From WTFV01 sp965200895 (GTDB taxonomy: Bacteria; Acidobacteriota; Vicinamibacteria; Vicinamibacterales; UBA8438): a stretch of DNA of 64,000 nt. Of this stretch, positions 8,762-17,071 are shown in pieces (the first letter of the stretch is position 1; each line of letters begins with the position of its first letter). The stretch spans positions 1,364,001 to 1,428,000 of the forward strand of contig CBDAVM010000001.1 of NCBI GenBank assembly GCA_965200895.1. Reading direction: 5' to 3'. Under the pieces are notes generated by a model. That model was not told the origin of the DNA. It did not search any database and saw only the letters and a program-made list of their open reading frames with translations. The translations under genes and the position numbers were made by a program.

Positions 8762-9349
8762 ATGAGGGGGGCACGCGTGCAGGGTTCACTGCGGGAACAG
8801 CCCGCCAGCGGGCAGACCCGAGCCGGGCGCACTGCTGAAGCAGCGCCGCGGGGCGGTGCGGCGGTGCTCCACGACCGGGACTTCTACGCCTGGACGCAGC
8901 AGCAGGCGGCGCTGCTGCGAGCCGGCCGGCTGGCCGACGCCGACCTCGAGCACCTGATCGAGGAGGTCGAGGACATGGGCGGCGAGCAGAAGCGCGCAAT
9001 CCGATCCCACCTGCGCCGCCTGATCGAGCACCTGCTGAAGCTGCGCTGCTCACCGGCCGATGGTCCGCGGCGGGGCTGGAGAGACGAGGTGCGGAACGCC
9101 CGCGTCGAAATCGAGGACCGACTGGCCGACAGTCCCAGCCTCGGGCCGCATCTCGACACACTCGTGCGCGACGTCTGGCCGCGCGCGCGACGTCTGGCCG
9201 CGTCACGGATGGCGGACCACGGAGAGCATCCCGACGTTCCCGGCGACTGCCCCTTCACGCTGGCGCAGATGCTCGACCACGACTACTGGCCCGACCGGGC
9301 GGAAGCGCCTGCGAACCGGGATCCGGCGGTCGGATCCGGCCGTTCGTAG
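8762..9349 (+). CDS. DUF29 domain protein
   Basis: From the first ATG the protein is 195 residues; the conserved part begins at VLHDRDFYAWTQQQAALLRA. An in-frame GTG at 8864 lies just there and is a credible start giving 161 residues. DUF29 hallmarks are present: DFYAWTQQQ, LEHLIEEVEDMGGEQKRAI, LLKLRCSP, the RVEIEDRLADSPSL helix and the final LDHDYWPD. The family is small, helical, widespread in cyanobacteria and proteobacteria and of unknown function, often found among mobile or toxin-like genes. Nothing in the neighbours indicates a role here. The extra N-terminal 34 residues are low-complexity and may not be translated. Confidence 0.85.
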   Translation: MRGARVQGSLREQPASGQTRAGRTAEAAPRGGAAVLHDRDFYAWTQQQAALLRAGRLADADLEHLIEEVEDMGGEQKRAIRSHLRRLIEHLLKLRCSPADGPRRGWRDEVRNARVEIEDRLADSPSLGPHLDTLVRDVWPRARRLAASRMADHGEHPDVPGDCPFTLAQMLDHDYWPDRAEAPANRDPAVGSGRS

Positions 9350-9425
9350 TCGCTCGTCGAGACCGCCGGCCACGAGTACCAGGGTCGTCTCCGGCGACGG
9401 CCTCTTGAGGCAGTGCTCGAACGCG

Positions 9426-9456
9426 TTGACCGATTACGGCGGTTTCCTGGTACGCT
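9426..9456 (+). promoter_or_regulatory. Possible promoter of the rhomboid gene
   Basis: TTGACC (9426-9431) and TACGCT (9451-9456) are separated by 19 nt. The GTG start follows 8 nt after the -10, so the transcript would be leaderless or nearly so; no Shine-Dalgarno sequence is seen. Spacing is slightly long. Confidence 0.35.
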
Positions 9457-9464
9457 TGGCAGTC

Positions 9465-10295
9465 GTGCGGCAGGTCGAAGGCTCCATCGTCTGCGCCGAG
9501 TGCAACCGGCTGGTCGGCATCAACGAGGAACGCTGTCCCTACTGCGGCGCGTGGCGGCCGGGCCTGTTCGGGTGGGCGCCATTCCTGCGCATGCTCGTGG
9601 GCGCCCGGCTGGACCTGATCGTCCTGATCGTCGGCGCGTGCGTCACGCTCTACGCGCTGGCGCTGCTGCTGCAGCCGGAAGCGATCTTCGAGACCTCGGG
9701 TTTCCTGTCGCTGCTGTCGCCCGGCGGGCGCGCCCTCTACCAGCTCGGCATGACCGGCGGCGTCGCCTGGGAACTCGACTGGTGGTGGACCCTGCTGACC
9801 GCCACCTACCTGCACGGCGGCCTGCTGCACATCGCGTTCAACGTGATGTGGATCCGCAACCTGGGGCCGGCCGCGGCCGAGGTCTACGGCCCCGCGCGGA
9901 CCTTCGTGCTGTTCAACGCGTCCGCCGCGGCGGGGTTCCTGGTGTCGAACGAGATGTCCGGCGCGCCCACCATCGGCGCGTCGGGCGCGATCTTCGGCCT
10001 GCTCGCGGCACTGATCGTCTACGGCCGCAAGCGCGGCAGTTCGGTCATGACCCAGCAGCTCTGGCAGTGGGCCATCATCCTCGGCATCTTCGGCTTCATC
10101 GTGCCGAGCGTGAACAACTGGGCGCACGGCGGCGGCTTCGCCGGCGGGTGGGTCGCGGCGCACCTGATGGGACACAGCGACGAGCACCGCGAGAGCACGC
10201 GCGTGCTGCTGGCGGCCCTCGCCCTGATCGCGGTGACCGCCGTCGGGATCGGGCTGTCCTTCTACAACGTGACCCGGCTGCTGCTCGCCGAGTAG
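9465..10295 (+). CDS. Rhomboid intramembrane serine protease with N-terminal zinc ribbon
   Basis: From the GTG at 9465 this is a 276-residue membrane protein. A zinc ribbon (CAEC...CPYC, about residues 11-29) precedes six or seven transmembrane helices. The rhomboid fold is shown by HGGLLHIAFNVMWIRNLG, GxSG in TIGASGAIFG (catalytic Ser173) and NNWAHGGGFAGG (catalytic His221), the Ser-His dyad of the family. It should cleave transmembrane substrates in the inner membrane. The cytosolic zinc ribbon is a recurrent fusion in bacterial rhomboids. Upstream in-frame codons are not conserved and lie over the end of the DUF29 gene, which is why the GTG was preferred. A hairpin overlaps its stop codon. 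Confidence 0.9.
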   Translation: MRQVEGSIVCAECNRLVGINEERCPYCGAWRPGLFGWAPFLRMLVGARLDLIVLIVGACVTLYALALLLQPEAIFETSGFLSLLSPGGRALYQLGMTGGVAWELDWWWTLLTATYLHGGLLHIAFNVMWIRNLGPAAAEVYGPARTFVLFNASAAAGFLVSNEMSGAPTIGASGAIFGLLAALIVYGRKRGSSVMTQQLWQWAIILGIFGFIVPSVNNWAHGGGFAGGWVAAHLMGHSDEHRESTRVLLAALALIAVTAVGIGLSFYNVTRLLLAE

Positions 10296-10311
10296 CCCTG
10301 CCGCGCAGGGC
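10295..10311 (+). terminator. Hairpin overlapping the rhomboid stop codon
   Basis: GCCCTGC / GCAGGGC, a perfect 7-bp stem with a 3-nt loop, begins at the last base of the TAG stop. No poly-T follows. Its position right at the stop resembles the larger palindrome at 34143. Confidence 0.4.
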
Positions 10312-10427
10312 GTCAACGTATACCACCCGCCGGTGGCGGCCGCACGACGACCGCGCTCAGCGGAACGCCGATCACCGAGGCTTTCAACGTAGTAACACTT
10401 GGCCGAGGGGGGCGCCACGGAAGTGCG

Positions 10428-11768
10428 TCATTCCGCTCCCGCGGCGGGGCGGCGCCGGCGGCGGCGGCCCCGGCGCCGTCGGCGACCCCGGGGCACCGTC
10501 ACCCCGTGGGTCGCCAGATCGCGCCAGCGCGCGAGCGTGTCGGGATCGTTCCCGTGGATCTCCAGCCAAGTGAGGGCGTCGGGCAGGCTCGCGCGATCCA
10601 GAATGCTCCGTATCCGGCGCGGCGGGAGGCCCGTGTCCCGCAACAGAGGCTGCAGCGCGAGTACCTGCCGCAGGTGCTCGATGTCGCGTCGCGCCACCGG
10701 CAGGTCGCCCAGCGCGACGCGCGGCGGGCCGGCGTCAGGGGCGCGGCGGGCCGGCGTCAGGTCGATCTTCTGGACCGGCGCGACTAGGCTGCCGAGGAGA
10801 ATTGCGTTCGAGAGCGCTGCCGGCGCCGCGTCGAAGCGCGCCCGGTAGGCGTCGAGCGCCTCCAGTGAACGCCACAACGCGACCGACCGCGGGCGGTTCA
10901 CCTCGGGAGCGATGTGGCGCAACAGGCCCGTCCGCGACAGCCGCTTGAAGATCCGCGCCGCGGCCCCGCTGCGCAGCAGCTTGTACAGCTCCTCGACCAG
11001 CCGCGCCGGCGATGCGCTCCGGATCTCGGCGCGCTGGCGGGCGATGCCCTCGCGCACCGCCGCGTCGAGGCGGAAGTCCAGCCGGCCGGCGAAGGCGATG
11101 GCCCGCAGCATGCGCACCGGATCCTCGACGAACCGCTCGTCCGGGTCGCCGATGCAGCGGATGCGCCGGCGGCGCAGGTCCGCCATCCCGCCGACATAGT
11201 CGATCACCGCGAAGGTGTCGATGTCGTAGAAGAGCGCGTTGATCGTGAAGTCGCGGCGGAAGGCGTCCTCCTCCGGCGTGCCGAAGGTGTTGTCGCGGCG
11301 GATCGGCGGCCGTCTGCGTCGTTCCCTCCGCCCGTCGGCGGACGGGGAGTCCGCCGCCCGCTCCGGCCCGCCGCCGGCCGGCGGCGTCTCGCGGCCTGCA
11401 TCGGGTTCGCCCGCCGCCGTCTCCGAGTCGGGCGCGCCGGCGGCGGGCGCCGCTTCGGCCGGCACCTGGCGGCGGAAGGTAGCGACCTCGATGGTCTTGT
11501 CGCCGAACCGGATGTGCGCCAGCCGAAACCGCCGGCCGATGATCCAGCAGTTGCGGAAGATGCGCTTGACCTCGTGCGGATGGGCGGAGGTGCCGATGTC
11601 GAAGTCCTTGGGGCGTCGGTCGAGCAGCAGGTCACGCACCCCGCCGCCCACGAGGTAGGCGGTGTGGTTGAACTTCCGCAGCCGGTAGAGGACCTTCAGT
11701 GCATCGGGGTCGATCCGCCGGCGCGAGATCGCGTGGTCGGCGCGGGAGATGATGGTCGGGGCGACCAC
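10428..11768 (-). CDS. pcnB: Polynucleotide adenylyltransferase / CCA-adding enzyme family (PcnB-like)
   Basis: The family core starts at PTIISRADHAISRRRIDPD. The nearest start in frame is a GTG at 11768 (446 residues); a longer upstream reading is low-complexity and unlikely. The nucleotidyltransferase domain has VGGGVRDLLLDRRPKDFDIGT with the catalytic Asp pair, then RRDFTINALFYDI, a head-domain RNA-binding region (GDPDERFVEDPVRMLRAIAFAGRL) and a C-terminal arginine-rich tail. A Pro/Ala/Gly-rich insertion of about 45 residues interrupts the catalytic domain between VATFRRQ and RRDNTFGTPEEDA. The start ISRADH and basic tail favour poly(A) polymerase over CCA transferase. Role: 3' tailing of RNA for decay. 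Confidence 0.88.
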   Translation of the reverse strand: MVAPTIISRADHAISRRRIDPDALKVLYRLRKFNHTAYLVGGGVRDLLLDRRPKDFDIGTSAHPHEVKRIFRNCWIIGRRFRLAHIRFGDKTIEVATFRRQVPAEAAPAAGAPDSETAAGEPDAGRETPPAGGGPERAADSPSADGRRERRRRPPIRRDNTFGTPEEDAFRRDFTINALFYDIDTFAVIDYVGGMADLRRRRIRCIGDPDERFVEDPVRMLRAIAFAGRLDFRLDAAVREGIARQRAEIRSASPARLVEELYKLLRSGAAARIFKRLSRTGLLRHIAPEVNRPRSVALWRSLEALDAYRARFDAAPAALSNAILLGSLVAPVQKIDLTPARRAPDAGPPRVALGDLPVARRDIEHLRQVLALQPLLRDTGLPPRRIRSILDRASLPDALTWLEIHGNDPDTLARWRDLATHGVTVPRGRRRRRGRRRRRRPAAGAE

Positions 11769-12021
11769 TAGCGGCGCCTCGTCGGAGCATGCTCCGGCGA
11801 CCCGGACCGGTCGACGCGCGGGCGGGACATGACCGGCGCCATTGTAGCCGCTGCGACGCTCCGCGACGCGACGGACGCGGCAGCGCGGGCGGTGGACAGC
11901 GCCCCGAAACACCGCGCGGCTCGGCGTTTCGGCCCGTCCCCGTTCCATGACCTTGCGCCTCGGCGCTTCGCTTTGACTGCGTTCTGCGGCGCAAAGCTCC
12001 TAGAATGGAGAAAGGTGTGAT

Positions 12022-13671
12022 GTGAGAGAACCCCACTACCGGGAACGCCTGCACCGCATACGCGACGCGTTCCCGGCCCCCGTCTCCGATCGAATGCACG
12101 ACGCGTACTTCGTCTTCTCCATCCTGCGCGCGCTCGATCGGGTCGACGACCTCAAGTCCGAGGTGCCGCTGCTCGGCCGGCCGCAGGCGCTCGACTACGC
12201 GGCGGCCGAGCAGGCCGATCTCGCCGAGGAGGGGCAGAGCGTCGAGGAGGTGGCGCGGCGTCTGGTCGGCGCGCTCGAGGGCATGCCGATCTGGGGCCAT
12301 CCGCGGACGCAGATCAACGTCGTCCCGCCGCCGTCGATCCCCAGCGTCATCGGGTCGCTGCTGCCGGCGATCTACAACCCGAATCTCGTCTCCGACGACA
12401 CGTCGTACGGCCTCATGCGGACCGAGGCGGCGGTGACGGCGATGGCGTCGCGGCTCGTCGGCTACGATCCGGCGCGCTCGGGCGGCGTCTTCACGTTCGG
12501 CGGCACCGGAACGGTGCTCTACGGCGCGAAGCTCGGTATCGAGAAGGCGTTTCCCGACGCGATGGACGACGGCGTGCCCGCCGGCGGCGTGATCCTGGCG
12601 TCGGGGCAGAGCCACTACTGCCGCCTCAACGTCGCCGGCTGGCTCGGCCTCGGCGAGAAGAGCGTCGTCGCGGTGCCGACCCACCCGCAGAACGACATCC
12701 GCATCGACCGGCTGGAGGCGGCGGCCCGCGCGGCGCTCGACGATGGCCGGCGCATCGTGGCGCTGGTGGCGACGATGGGCACGACCGACGCCTTCGGCAT
12801 CGACGACCTGGAGGCGGTCGCCGACCTGCGCGACCGGCTGGTCGAGGACCACGACCTGGACTACACCCCGCACGTCCACGCCGACGCGGTCATCGGCTGG
12901 GCCTGGGCGGCGTTCAACGACTACGACTTCGAGGAGAACGTGCTCGGGTTCCGCCCGCGCACCGTGCGGGCGCTCGCCGCGGCGCGCCGGCGCATCTCGA
13001 AGCTGCAGCGGGCCGACTCGATCGGCATCGACTTCCACAAGACCGGTTTCGCGCCCTACGTATCGAGCCTCTTCCTCGTGCGCGAGCGGGACGACATGCA
13101 GCTCCTCGTCCGCGGCCGGGAGCAGATGCCCTACCTGTTCCAGAGCGGCGAGCGCCACCCCGGCGTGTTCACGCTGGAGACCTCGCGCGGCGGTTCCGGC
13201 GTGCTCGCGGCCTACGCCAACCTGCAGCTCTTCGGGCGCGTCGGCCTCCGCGTCCTTCTCGGCCACCTCGTCGAGATGGCCGAGCTGCTGCGCGAGCACC
13301 TCGAAGGGCACGACTCGACCACGGTGCTCAACGACGACGGCGTGGGCGCGGTGACCGTCTTCCGCGTCTACCCCGACGGCGTCGACACCTGGACCGTCAA
13401 GGATCGCGAACGCACCGACCCCGCGGCGCGGGACGAACTGCTGCGTCACAACGACTATAATCGGAAACTCTTCCGGTATCTCTACGATCGGGCCATGCGG
13501 GGCGAAGGAGTGCACATCTCGATGACCGACTGCTATCGCGAGACCGACTACGGCGAGCCCCTGGTCGGCCTGAAGAGCTTCGTCCTCTCGCCGTTCATCG
13601 ACGAGCACGACGTCGAGCAGCTCGTCCGGGACATTCTCGACGCGCGGCAGGCCATCCGGGAAGTGTCGTGA
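12022..13671 (+). CDS. PLP-dependent group II decarboxylase
   Basis: A 549-residue protein of the group II decarboxylase fold (glutamate/diaminobutyrate/aromatic amino acid decarboxylases). Visible features: FTFGGTGTVLYGAKLG (cofactor phosphate region), LVATMGTTDAFGIDDLE, HVHADAVIGWAW (the Asp contacting the pyridine nitrogen) and SIGIDFHKTG with PLP-binding Lys340. It starts at GTG 12022 with GGAGAAAGG (12007-12015) as ribosome binding site. The C-terminus ends with DEHDVEQLVRDILDARQ. A near copy of the DNA for that last stretch turns up as a remnant at 43258, suggesting a paralogue once stood there. The amino-acid substrate cannot be assigned from sequence. Confidence 0.9.
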   Translation: MREPHYRERLHRIRDAFPAPVSDRMHDAYFVFSILRALDRVDDLKSEVPLLGRPQALDYAAAEQADLAEEGQSVEEVARRLVGALEGMPIWGHPRTQINVVPPPSIPSVIGSLLPAIYNPNLVSDDTSYGLMRTEAAVTAMASRLVGYDPARSGGVFTFGGTGTVLYGAKLGIEKAFPDAMDDGVPAGGVILASGQSHYCRLNVAGWLGLGEKSVVAVPTHPQNDIRIDRLEAAARAALDDGRRIVALVATMGTTDAFGIDDLEAVADLRDRLVEDHDLDYTPHVHADAVIGWAWAAFNDYDFEENVLGFRPRTVRALAAARRRISKLQRADSIGIDFHKTGFAPYVSSLFLVRERDDMQLLVRGREQMPYLFQSGERHPGVFTLETSRGGSGVLAAYANLQLFGRVGLRVLLGHLVEMAELLREHLEGHDSTTVLNDDGVGAVTVFRVYPDGVDTWTVKDRERTDPAARDELLRHNDYNRKLFRYLYDRAMRGEGVHISMTDCYRETDYGEPLVGLKSFVLSPFIDEHDVEQLVRDILDARQAIREVS

Positions 13672-13747
13672 CCCCGCATCACCTCGTCTGCGCGATACAG
13701 GACCGGACGTCGCCGGTTCGGCTGTCCGATCCTGCATCTGCGGCGCC

Positions 13748-13818
13748 GGAGCGGAGTCCCGCTCCGGCTGGAAATCAGCCCTGGAAGCGAAAGTACTATG
13801 CAAACTGTTGTCAGATCC
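13748..13818 (+). repeat. Interspersed repeat, copy A
   Basis: This 71-nt stretch matches 17072-17170. It opens with a palindromic GGAGCGGAGTCCCGCTCC core and runs to GGAAGCGAAAGTACTATGCAAACTG (shown only in part in the second copy). It ends with an ATG and joins directly onto a metallo-hydrolase gene that has lost its 5' end. Both copies place an ATGCAA start-like codon at their 3' end. Confidence 0.7.
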
Positions 13819-14539
13819 GCGGCTACGGCGAAGACATCCTGGCCGCGGTGGCGAGCATCACCGACAACCCCGTGACGACCATCATCAACACCCACACCCA
13901 CTGGGACCACCGCGGCGCCAACACCGAGTTCCCCGACACCGTCGACTTCGTCGTGCACGAGAACACCGCGGGGCACATGGCGAGCACCGATTGCGCCGAC
14001 GGCGCGGGGTACCAGGGCGGGTCCATCAAGAACTGCGAGGCGTTCACCGGCGACTACGCGCGCTTCCTGCCGAAGATCACGTTCGCCAACCGGACCTCGC
14101 TCTACAGCGGAGCCGACCAGATGGATCTGTACTACTTCGGGCGGGGGGGCCACACCGACGGCGACACCTGGGTCGTGTTCCGCGAGGCCCGGGCCATGCA
14201 CACCGGCGACATGATGGCGCGCAAGGGGCTCCCGTTCATCGACGCCGACAACACCAACGGCAGCGCCACCGAGTTCGGCCAGACCCTGCAGAATGCGGTC
14301 GACGCCATCGAGAACGTCGACACCATCATCCCCGGACACAACGACGACCCCCTGACCTGGGACGACCTCGTCGACTACGCCGCGTTCTACGACGACCTGC
14401 TGACGCAGGCGGGGGCCGAGGCCGGGCAGAGCGTCGAGGAGACGGTGGCGGCGTACTCGGTGCCCGAAGAGTACAGCGACTCCAGGCCCCGACGAACCGG
14501 GTGGAGCAGATAGTCGGGCTCATCTACGAGGGCCGATAG
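13815..14539 (+). pseudogene. MBL-fold metallo-hydrolase, 5'-truncated and frameshifted
   Basis: The homologous part starts abruptly at RGYGEDILAAVASITDNPV, joined to an interspersed repeat where the first strands of a metallo-beta-lactamase fold should be. The metal motif HTHWDH, GGHTDGDTWVVF, the MHTGD Asp and IIPGHNDDP are intact. At about 14484 a single-base deletion (GACTCCAGG where GACTTCCAGG is expected) moves the true C-terminus (APTNRVEQIVGLIYEGR, stop at 14539) into another frame; the original frame stops at 14513. Loss of the N-terminal strands plus a frameshift makes a working enzyme unlikely, although the metal ligands are kept. An ATG supplied by the repeat (13798) could still start a short protein. 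Confidence 0.8.
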
Positions 14540-14630
14540 AGACGACGGGAGCGCCGCCGCGCCGCGTGACGGCGCTCCTCCCGCCGCCGCGCCGGACGGC
14601 CCGTCGGCGTCCCCGCCCGCCGCCCCGACT

Positions 14631-14661
14631 CGCGAGGCCCTGGAGAAGACAGGTTGAAGTA
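14631..14661 (+). repeat. Gene X-ParA junction repeat, copy 1
   Basis: CGCGAGGCCCTGGAGAAGAC and the following AGGTTGAAGTA recur at 16758-16788 with one base change. In both, the reading REALEKT ends in TGA that overlaps a TTG start (TTGA). Here the TTG opens a ParA-like frame; in the second copy it hits a stop after two codons. Confidence 0.7.
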
Positions 14662-14986
14662 CGCCTTCTGGAACAACAAGGGCGGCGTGGGCAAGACTTT
14701 TCTCTGCTTCGCCACGGCGTCGGAGTACGCTCGCCAGCACCCCGACGTGCCGGTCGTCGTAGTCGACATGTGCCCGCAGGCCAACATCAGCGAGATTCTG
14801 CTGGGCGGCAACGGCAGCGGCGGCAACGAGTTGCAACGGCGGCTGGGCAAGCTGCCGGTGGCCCAGACCGTCGGCGGCTACTACCACCAGCGCATCCTGC
14901 CGCCGCACAGCCGCACCGGGACCGAGACGGACTTCCTCATCCGTGTCGACGAGTCCAACCCGCATGCGCCCGACGTAACGCCATGA
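14654..14986 (+). pseudogene. ParA-like ATPase, N-terminal fragment
   Basis: It starts at TTG 14654 (read as Met), giving KYAFWNNKGGVGKTFLCFAT with the deviant Walker A of ParA/MinD ATPases, then a degenerate Walker A' VVVVDMCPQANISE where the first Asp-x-Asp is altered. It stops after 110 residues, about one third of a full ParA such as the 338-residue relative at 39738-40754. The truncation point (ESNPHAPDVTP) runs straight into the start of the AlbA_2 gene with a 4-nt ATGA overlap, so a deletion has fused the fragment to the next gene while keeping coupling. ATPase activity is unlikely. Confidence 0.75.
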
Positions 14987-16194
14987 CTTCGTACTCTGAC
15001 GAGGAGCTGGCCGCGATGATCGCGGACCTCGAGTCCGACCGCGTCGAACGCAAAGAGGCGCTGCGCGGCGACGCGCCGGTCGGCATCCGGCAGGCGGTGT
15101 GTGCGTTCGCCAACGATCTGCCCGACCGTCGACGGCCCGGCGTGTTGTTCGTGGGCGTGCGCGACGACGGACGCCCCGCCGGCGGCGACGTCACCGACGA
15201 CCTCCTGCTGCGGCTCGCCGACATCAAGTCGGATGGGAACATCGTGCCGCCGCCCACCATGACGGTGGAGGCGCGCACGCTCTGCGGGGTCCGCGTGGCG
15301 GTCGTGACGGTCTGGCCGTCGGACTCGCCGCCGGTCCGCTACCAGGGGCGAATCTGGATCCGCGTCGGTCCCCGCCGCGCCGTCGCCAGCGCACAGGACG
15401 AACGCATACTGAACGAGAAGCGGCGGCATCGCGACTGCCACTTCGATGCGCGGCCGGCGTTTGCGGCCCGCCTCGCCGACCTCAGTCTGCGGCGGTTCGA
15501 GGAGGACTATCTGCCCGCCGCGGTCGATGCCGAGACCCTCGCCGCCAACGACCGCAGCACCGACGAACGCCTCGCCGCCGCCAAGATGATCGTGTCGGTC
15601 GACGACCCGATCCCCACCGTCGGCGGCGTCCTCGTGCTCGGGAAACGACCGCAGGACTTCCTGCCCGGCGCCTACGCACAGTTCCTGCGCGTCGCCGGCG
15701 TCGAGTTCGGCGACCCCGTCTCGGACGCCGAGGTCTGCCGGGGCGCCATCGCCGATGTCGTGCGGCGCCTGGACGACAAGCTCATCGCCCACAATCGGAC
15801 CGCCGTCGATTTCCTGTCGGGTCCGGTCGAAGTCCGCGATTCGACCTATCCGCTCGACGCCGTGCAGCAACTCGTCCGCAACGCCGTCATGCACCGGACC
15901 TACGAAGACACGAATGCGCCCACCCACGTCTACTGGTTCGATGATCGCATCGAGGTCCGCAGCCCCGGCGGGCCGTACGGCGCCGTCAACCCCGGCAACT
16001 TCGGGCAGGCCGGGGTGGTCGACTACCGGAACCCGATTCTCGCCGAGGCCATGCGGGTCCTTGGCCTGGTGCAGCGCTACGGGTTCGGCATCCCCGCCGC
16101 CCGCCGGCTCCTGCGCGCCGCCGGCCATCCCGCGCCGGAGTTCCGCGTCGATGCGAGCTGGGTGCATTGCACGGTGCGGGCGCGCGCGGGCTGA
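14983..16194 (+). CDS. AlbA_2 (Schlafen AAA_4-like) / HATPase ATP-binding protein
   Basis: This 403-residue protein resembles transcription-regulator-type proteins with an N-terminal AlbA_2 domain: ESDRVERKEAL, VCAFANDLPDRRRPGVLFVG, RYQGRIWIRVGP (residues 1-130). A C-terminal GHKL-type ATP-binding domain follows: LVRNAVMHRTYED, VYWFDDRIEVRSPGGPYG, DYRNPILAEAMRVLGLVQRYG. It starts at ATG 14983, overlapping the ParA fragment by 4 nt. It is a clear paralogue of 40751-41959, which is also coupled to a ParA gene. Such proteins occur in defence and mobile islands; AlbA_2/Schlafen domains are linked to nucleic-acid binding or cleavage, but the role here is unproven. Confidence 0.82.
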   Translation: MTSYSDEELAAMIADLESDRVERKEALRGDAPVGIRQAVCAFANDLPDRRRPGVLFVGVRDDGRPAGGDVTDDLLLRLADIKSDGNIVPPPTMTVEARTLCGVRVAVVTVWPSDSPPVRYQGRIWIRVGPRRAVASAQDERILNEKRRHRDCHFDARPAFAARLADLSLRRFEEDYLPAAVDAETLAANDRSTDERLAAAKMIVSVDDPIPTVGGVLVLGKRPQDFLPGAYAQFLRVAGVEFGDPVSDAEVCRGAIADVVRRLDDKLIAHNRTAVDFLSGPVEVRDSTYPLDAVQQLVRNAVMHRTYEDTNAPTHVYWFDDRIEVRSPGGPYGAVNPGNFGQAGVVDYRNPILAEAMRVLGLVQRYGFGIPAARRLLRAAGHPAPEFRVDASWVHCTVRARAG

Positions 16195-16289
16195 ACGTCA
16201 CCAGGACGGCGTCGGTCGACGACAGGTGCCCCGAGGCCCGGACGCGAGCCGGGTACGCTACACGGTGCGGGCGCGCGCGGATCGAACGT
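16171..16289 (+). repeat. Short direct repeat at the end of the AlbA_2 gene
   Basis: ACGGTGCGGGCGCGCGCGG occurs at 16171-16189 and again at 16262-16280, each followed by a related C.GAACGT. The first copy encodes the protein's last residues (CTVRARAG). The second lies 70 nt past the stop and reads YTVRARADRT, probably the tail of a lost paralogue. Confidence 0.6.
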
Positions 16290-16511
16290 AGGCGATGAAG
16301 CTGCTCCGCGCCGTCCGCGCCGGCATGCTGCGACCACCATTGAGGCCGCCACGGGCATCGGCCCAGGCGCCTTGCCCACCCTGAAACGCGCGTCTTCGCT
16401 CGGCGGGTCCGGATCGAGAACATTCGTGAAGGACGCTTACCGGCACGGTCGGCGCCGGCGCACGATCTCGCCCTTCCAGTGCCCGGTCAGCAGCAGCATG
16501 ATCCTCGGCGT

Positions 16512-16540
16512 TTGAAGTTGGCCCGCCGGCCCTGTACGAT
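16512..16540 (+). promoter_or_regulatory. Promoter-like pair TTGAAG-17-TACGAT
   Basis: TTGAAG (16512-16517) and TACGAT (16535-16540) have the ideal 17-nt spacing. The next ATG is at 16548, only 7 nt past the -10, so a leaderless message is suggested. Confidence 0.35.
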
Positions 16541-16547
16541 CCACCCG

Positions 16548-16784
16548 ATGCCCCGCGACACCGCCGTTGACCAGATCCAGGGCGGGGCCGACGCGGCCCA
16601 CGCTTGGCTGCCGCCGAAGCCTGTTTTCTCGCTCGTGCCCGTGCTGGTCCACGGCAAGGGGTTGCGCCGGGAGCAGCTTCGGACGCTGCGCCGGGCCAGA
16701 ATCAAGCTGCGCGGACAGACGAAGCAGGTGGTAACCCTCCGCTGCGGCGCCCCGCTTCGCGAGGCCCTGGAGAAGACAGATTGA
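16548..16784 (+). CDS. Small hypothetical protein ("gene X" of a ParA module)
   Basis: From ATG 16548 this reads 78 residues: MPRDTAVDQIQGGADAAHAW at the start, then PVFSLVPVLVHGKGLRREQL and a basic ARIKLRGQTKQVVTLRC segment, ending REALEKTD. I do not recognise it; the VPVLVVHG-like strand followed by basic helices could be the tail of a nuclease-like fold, but that is a guess. The last 20 codons or so also survive as a remnant at about 14631, where they abut the ParA fragment. Here they are followed by TTG AAG TAG, so the partner ParA is gone. It may be a degenerate module component rather than a working gene. Confidence 0.4.
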   Translation: MPRDTAVDQIQGGADAAHAWLPPKPVFSLVPVLVHGKGLRREQLRTLRRARIKLRGQTKQVVTLRCGAPLREALEKTD

Positions 16785-16788
16785 AGTA
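16758..16788 (+). repeat. Gene X-ParA junction repeat, copy 2
   Basis: Matches 14631-14661 except for one base in the last codon (GAT for GGT) and no ParA frame afterwards. It marks a second, more decayed copy of the same gene boundary. Confidence 0.7.
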
Positions 16789-17071
16789 GACGGTGAGCCA
16801 AGTGCTCGGACAGCAGATCGCCGGTATGCGGCGGCGGATGCCGACAAGGCGGCGAAACGCGCCATTCGGTCGGCCCTGGCGGCGCATCTCGACATGCTGA
16901 CCGCGTCGGGCCAGAACGTGAAGCCGCAGGCCGACCTGGTCGTGCTGCGGTACGACCCCGGCGCTCGCACCCGCCACGAGCGTCTCGGGCAAGAAGACCA
17001 CCCCGGCGAAGGTCGCCGCCGACCGTCGCAACGGTCGCAAGGGCGGTCGTCCCCCCGGTCCCTCTGGCCAC
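16789..17071 (+). other. Gene-remnant stretch without a supported gene
   Basis: An open reading through 16820-17060 gives KRAIRSALAAHLDMLTASG and QADLVVLRYDPGAR, which look protein-like, but there is no start and the frame dissolves into basic low-complexity text. I read it as a broken gene of unknown family lying between the module remnant and the interspersed repeat. Confidence 0.35.

Noticed and set aside
11973..12006. TTGACT...TAGAAT promoter before the PLP decarboxylase
   Set aside because: The spacing is 22 nt, too long for a standard promoter; not listed as a feature.
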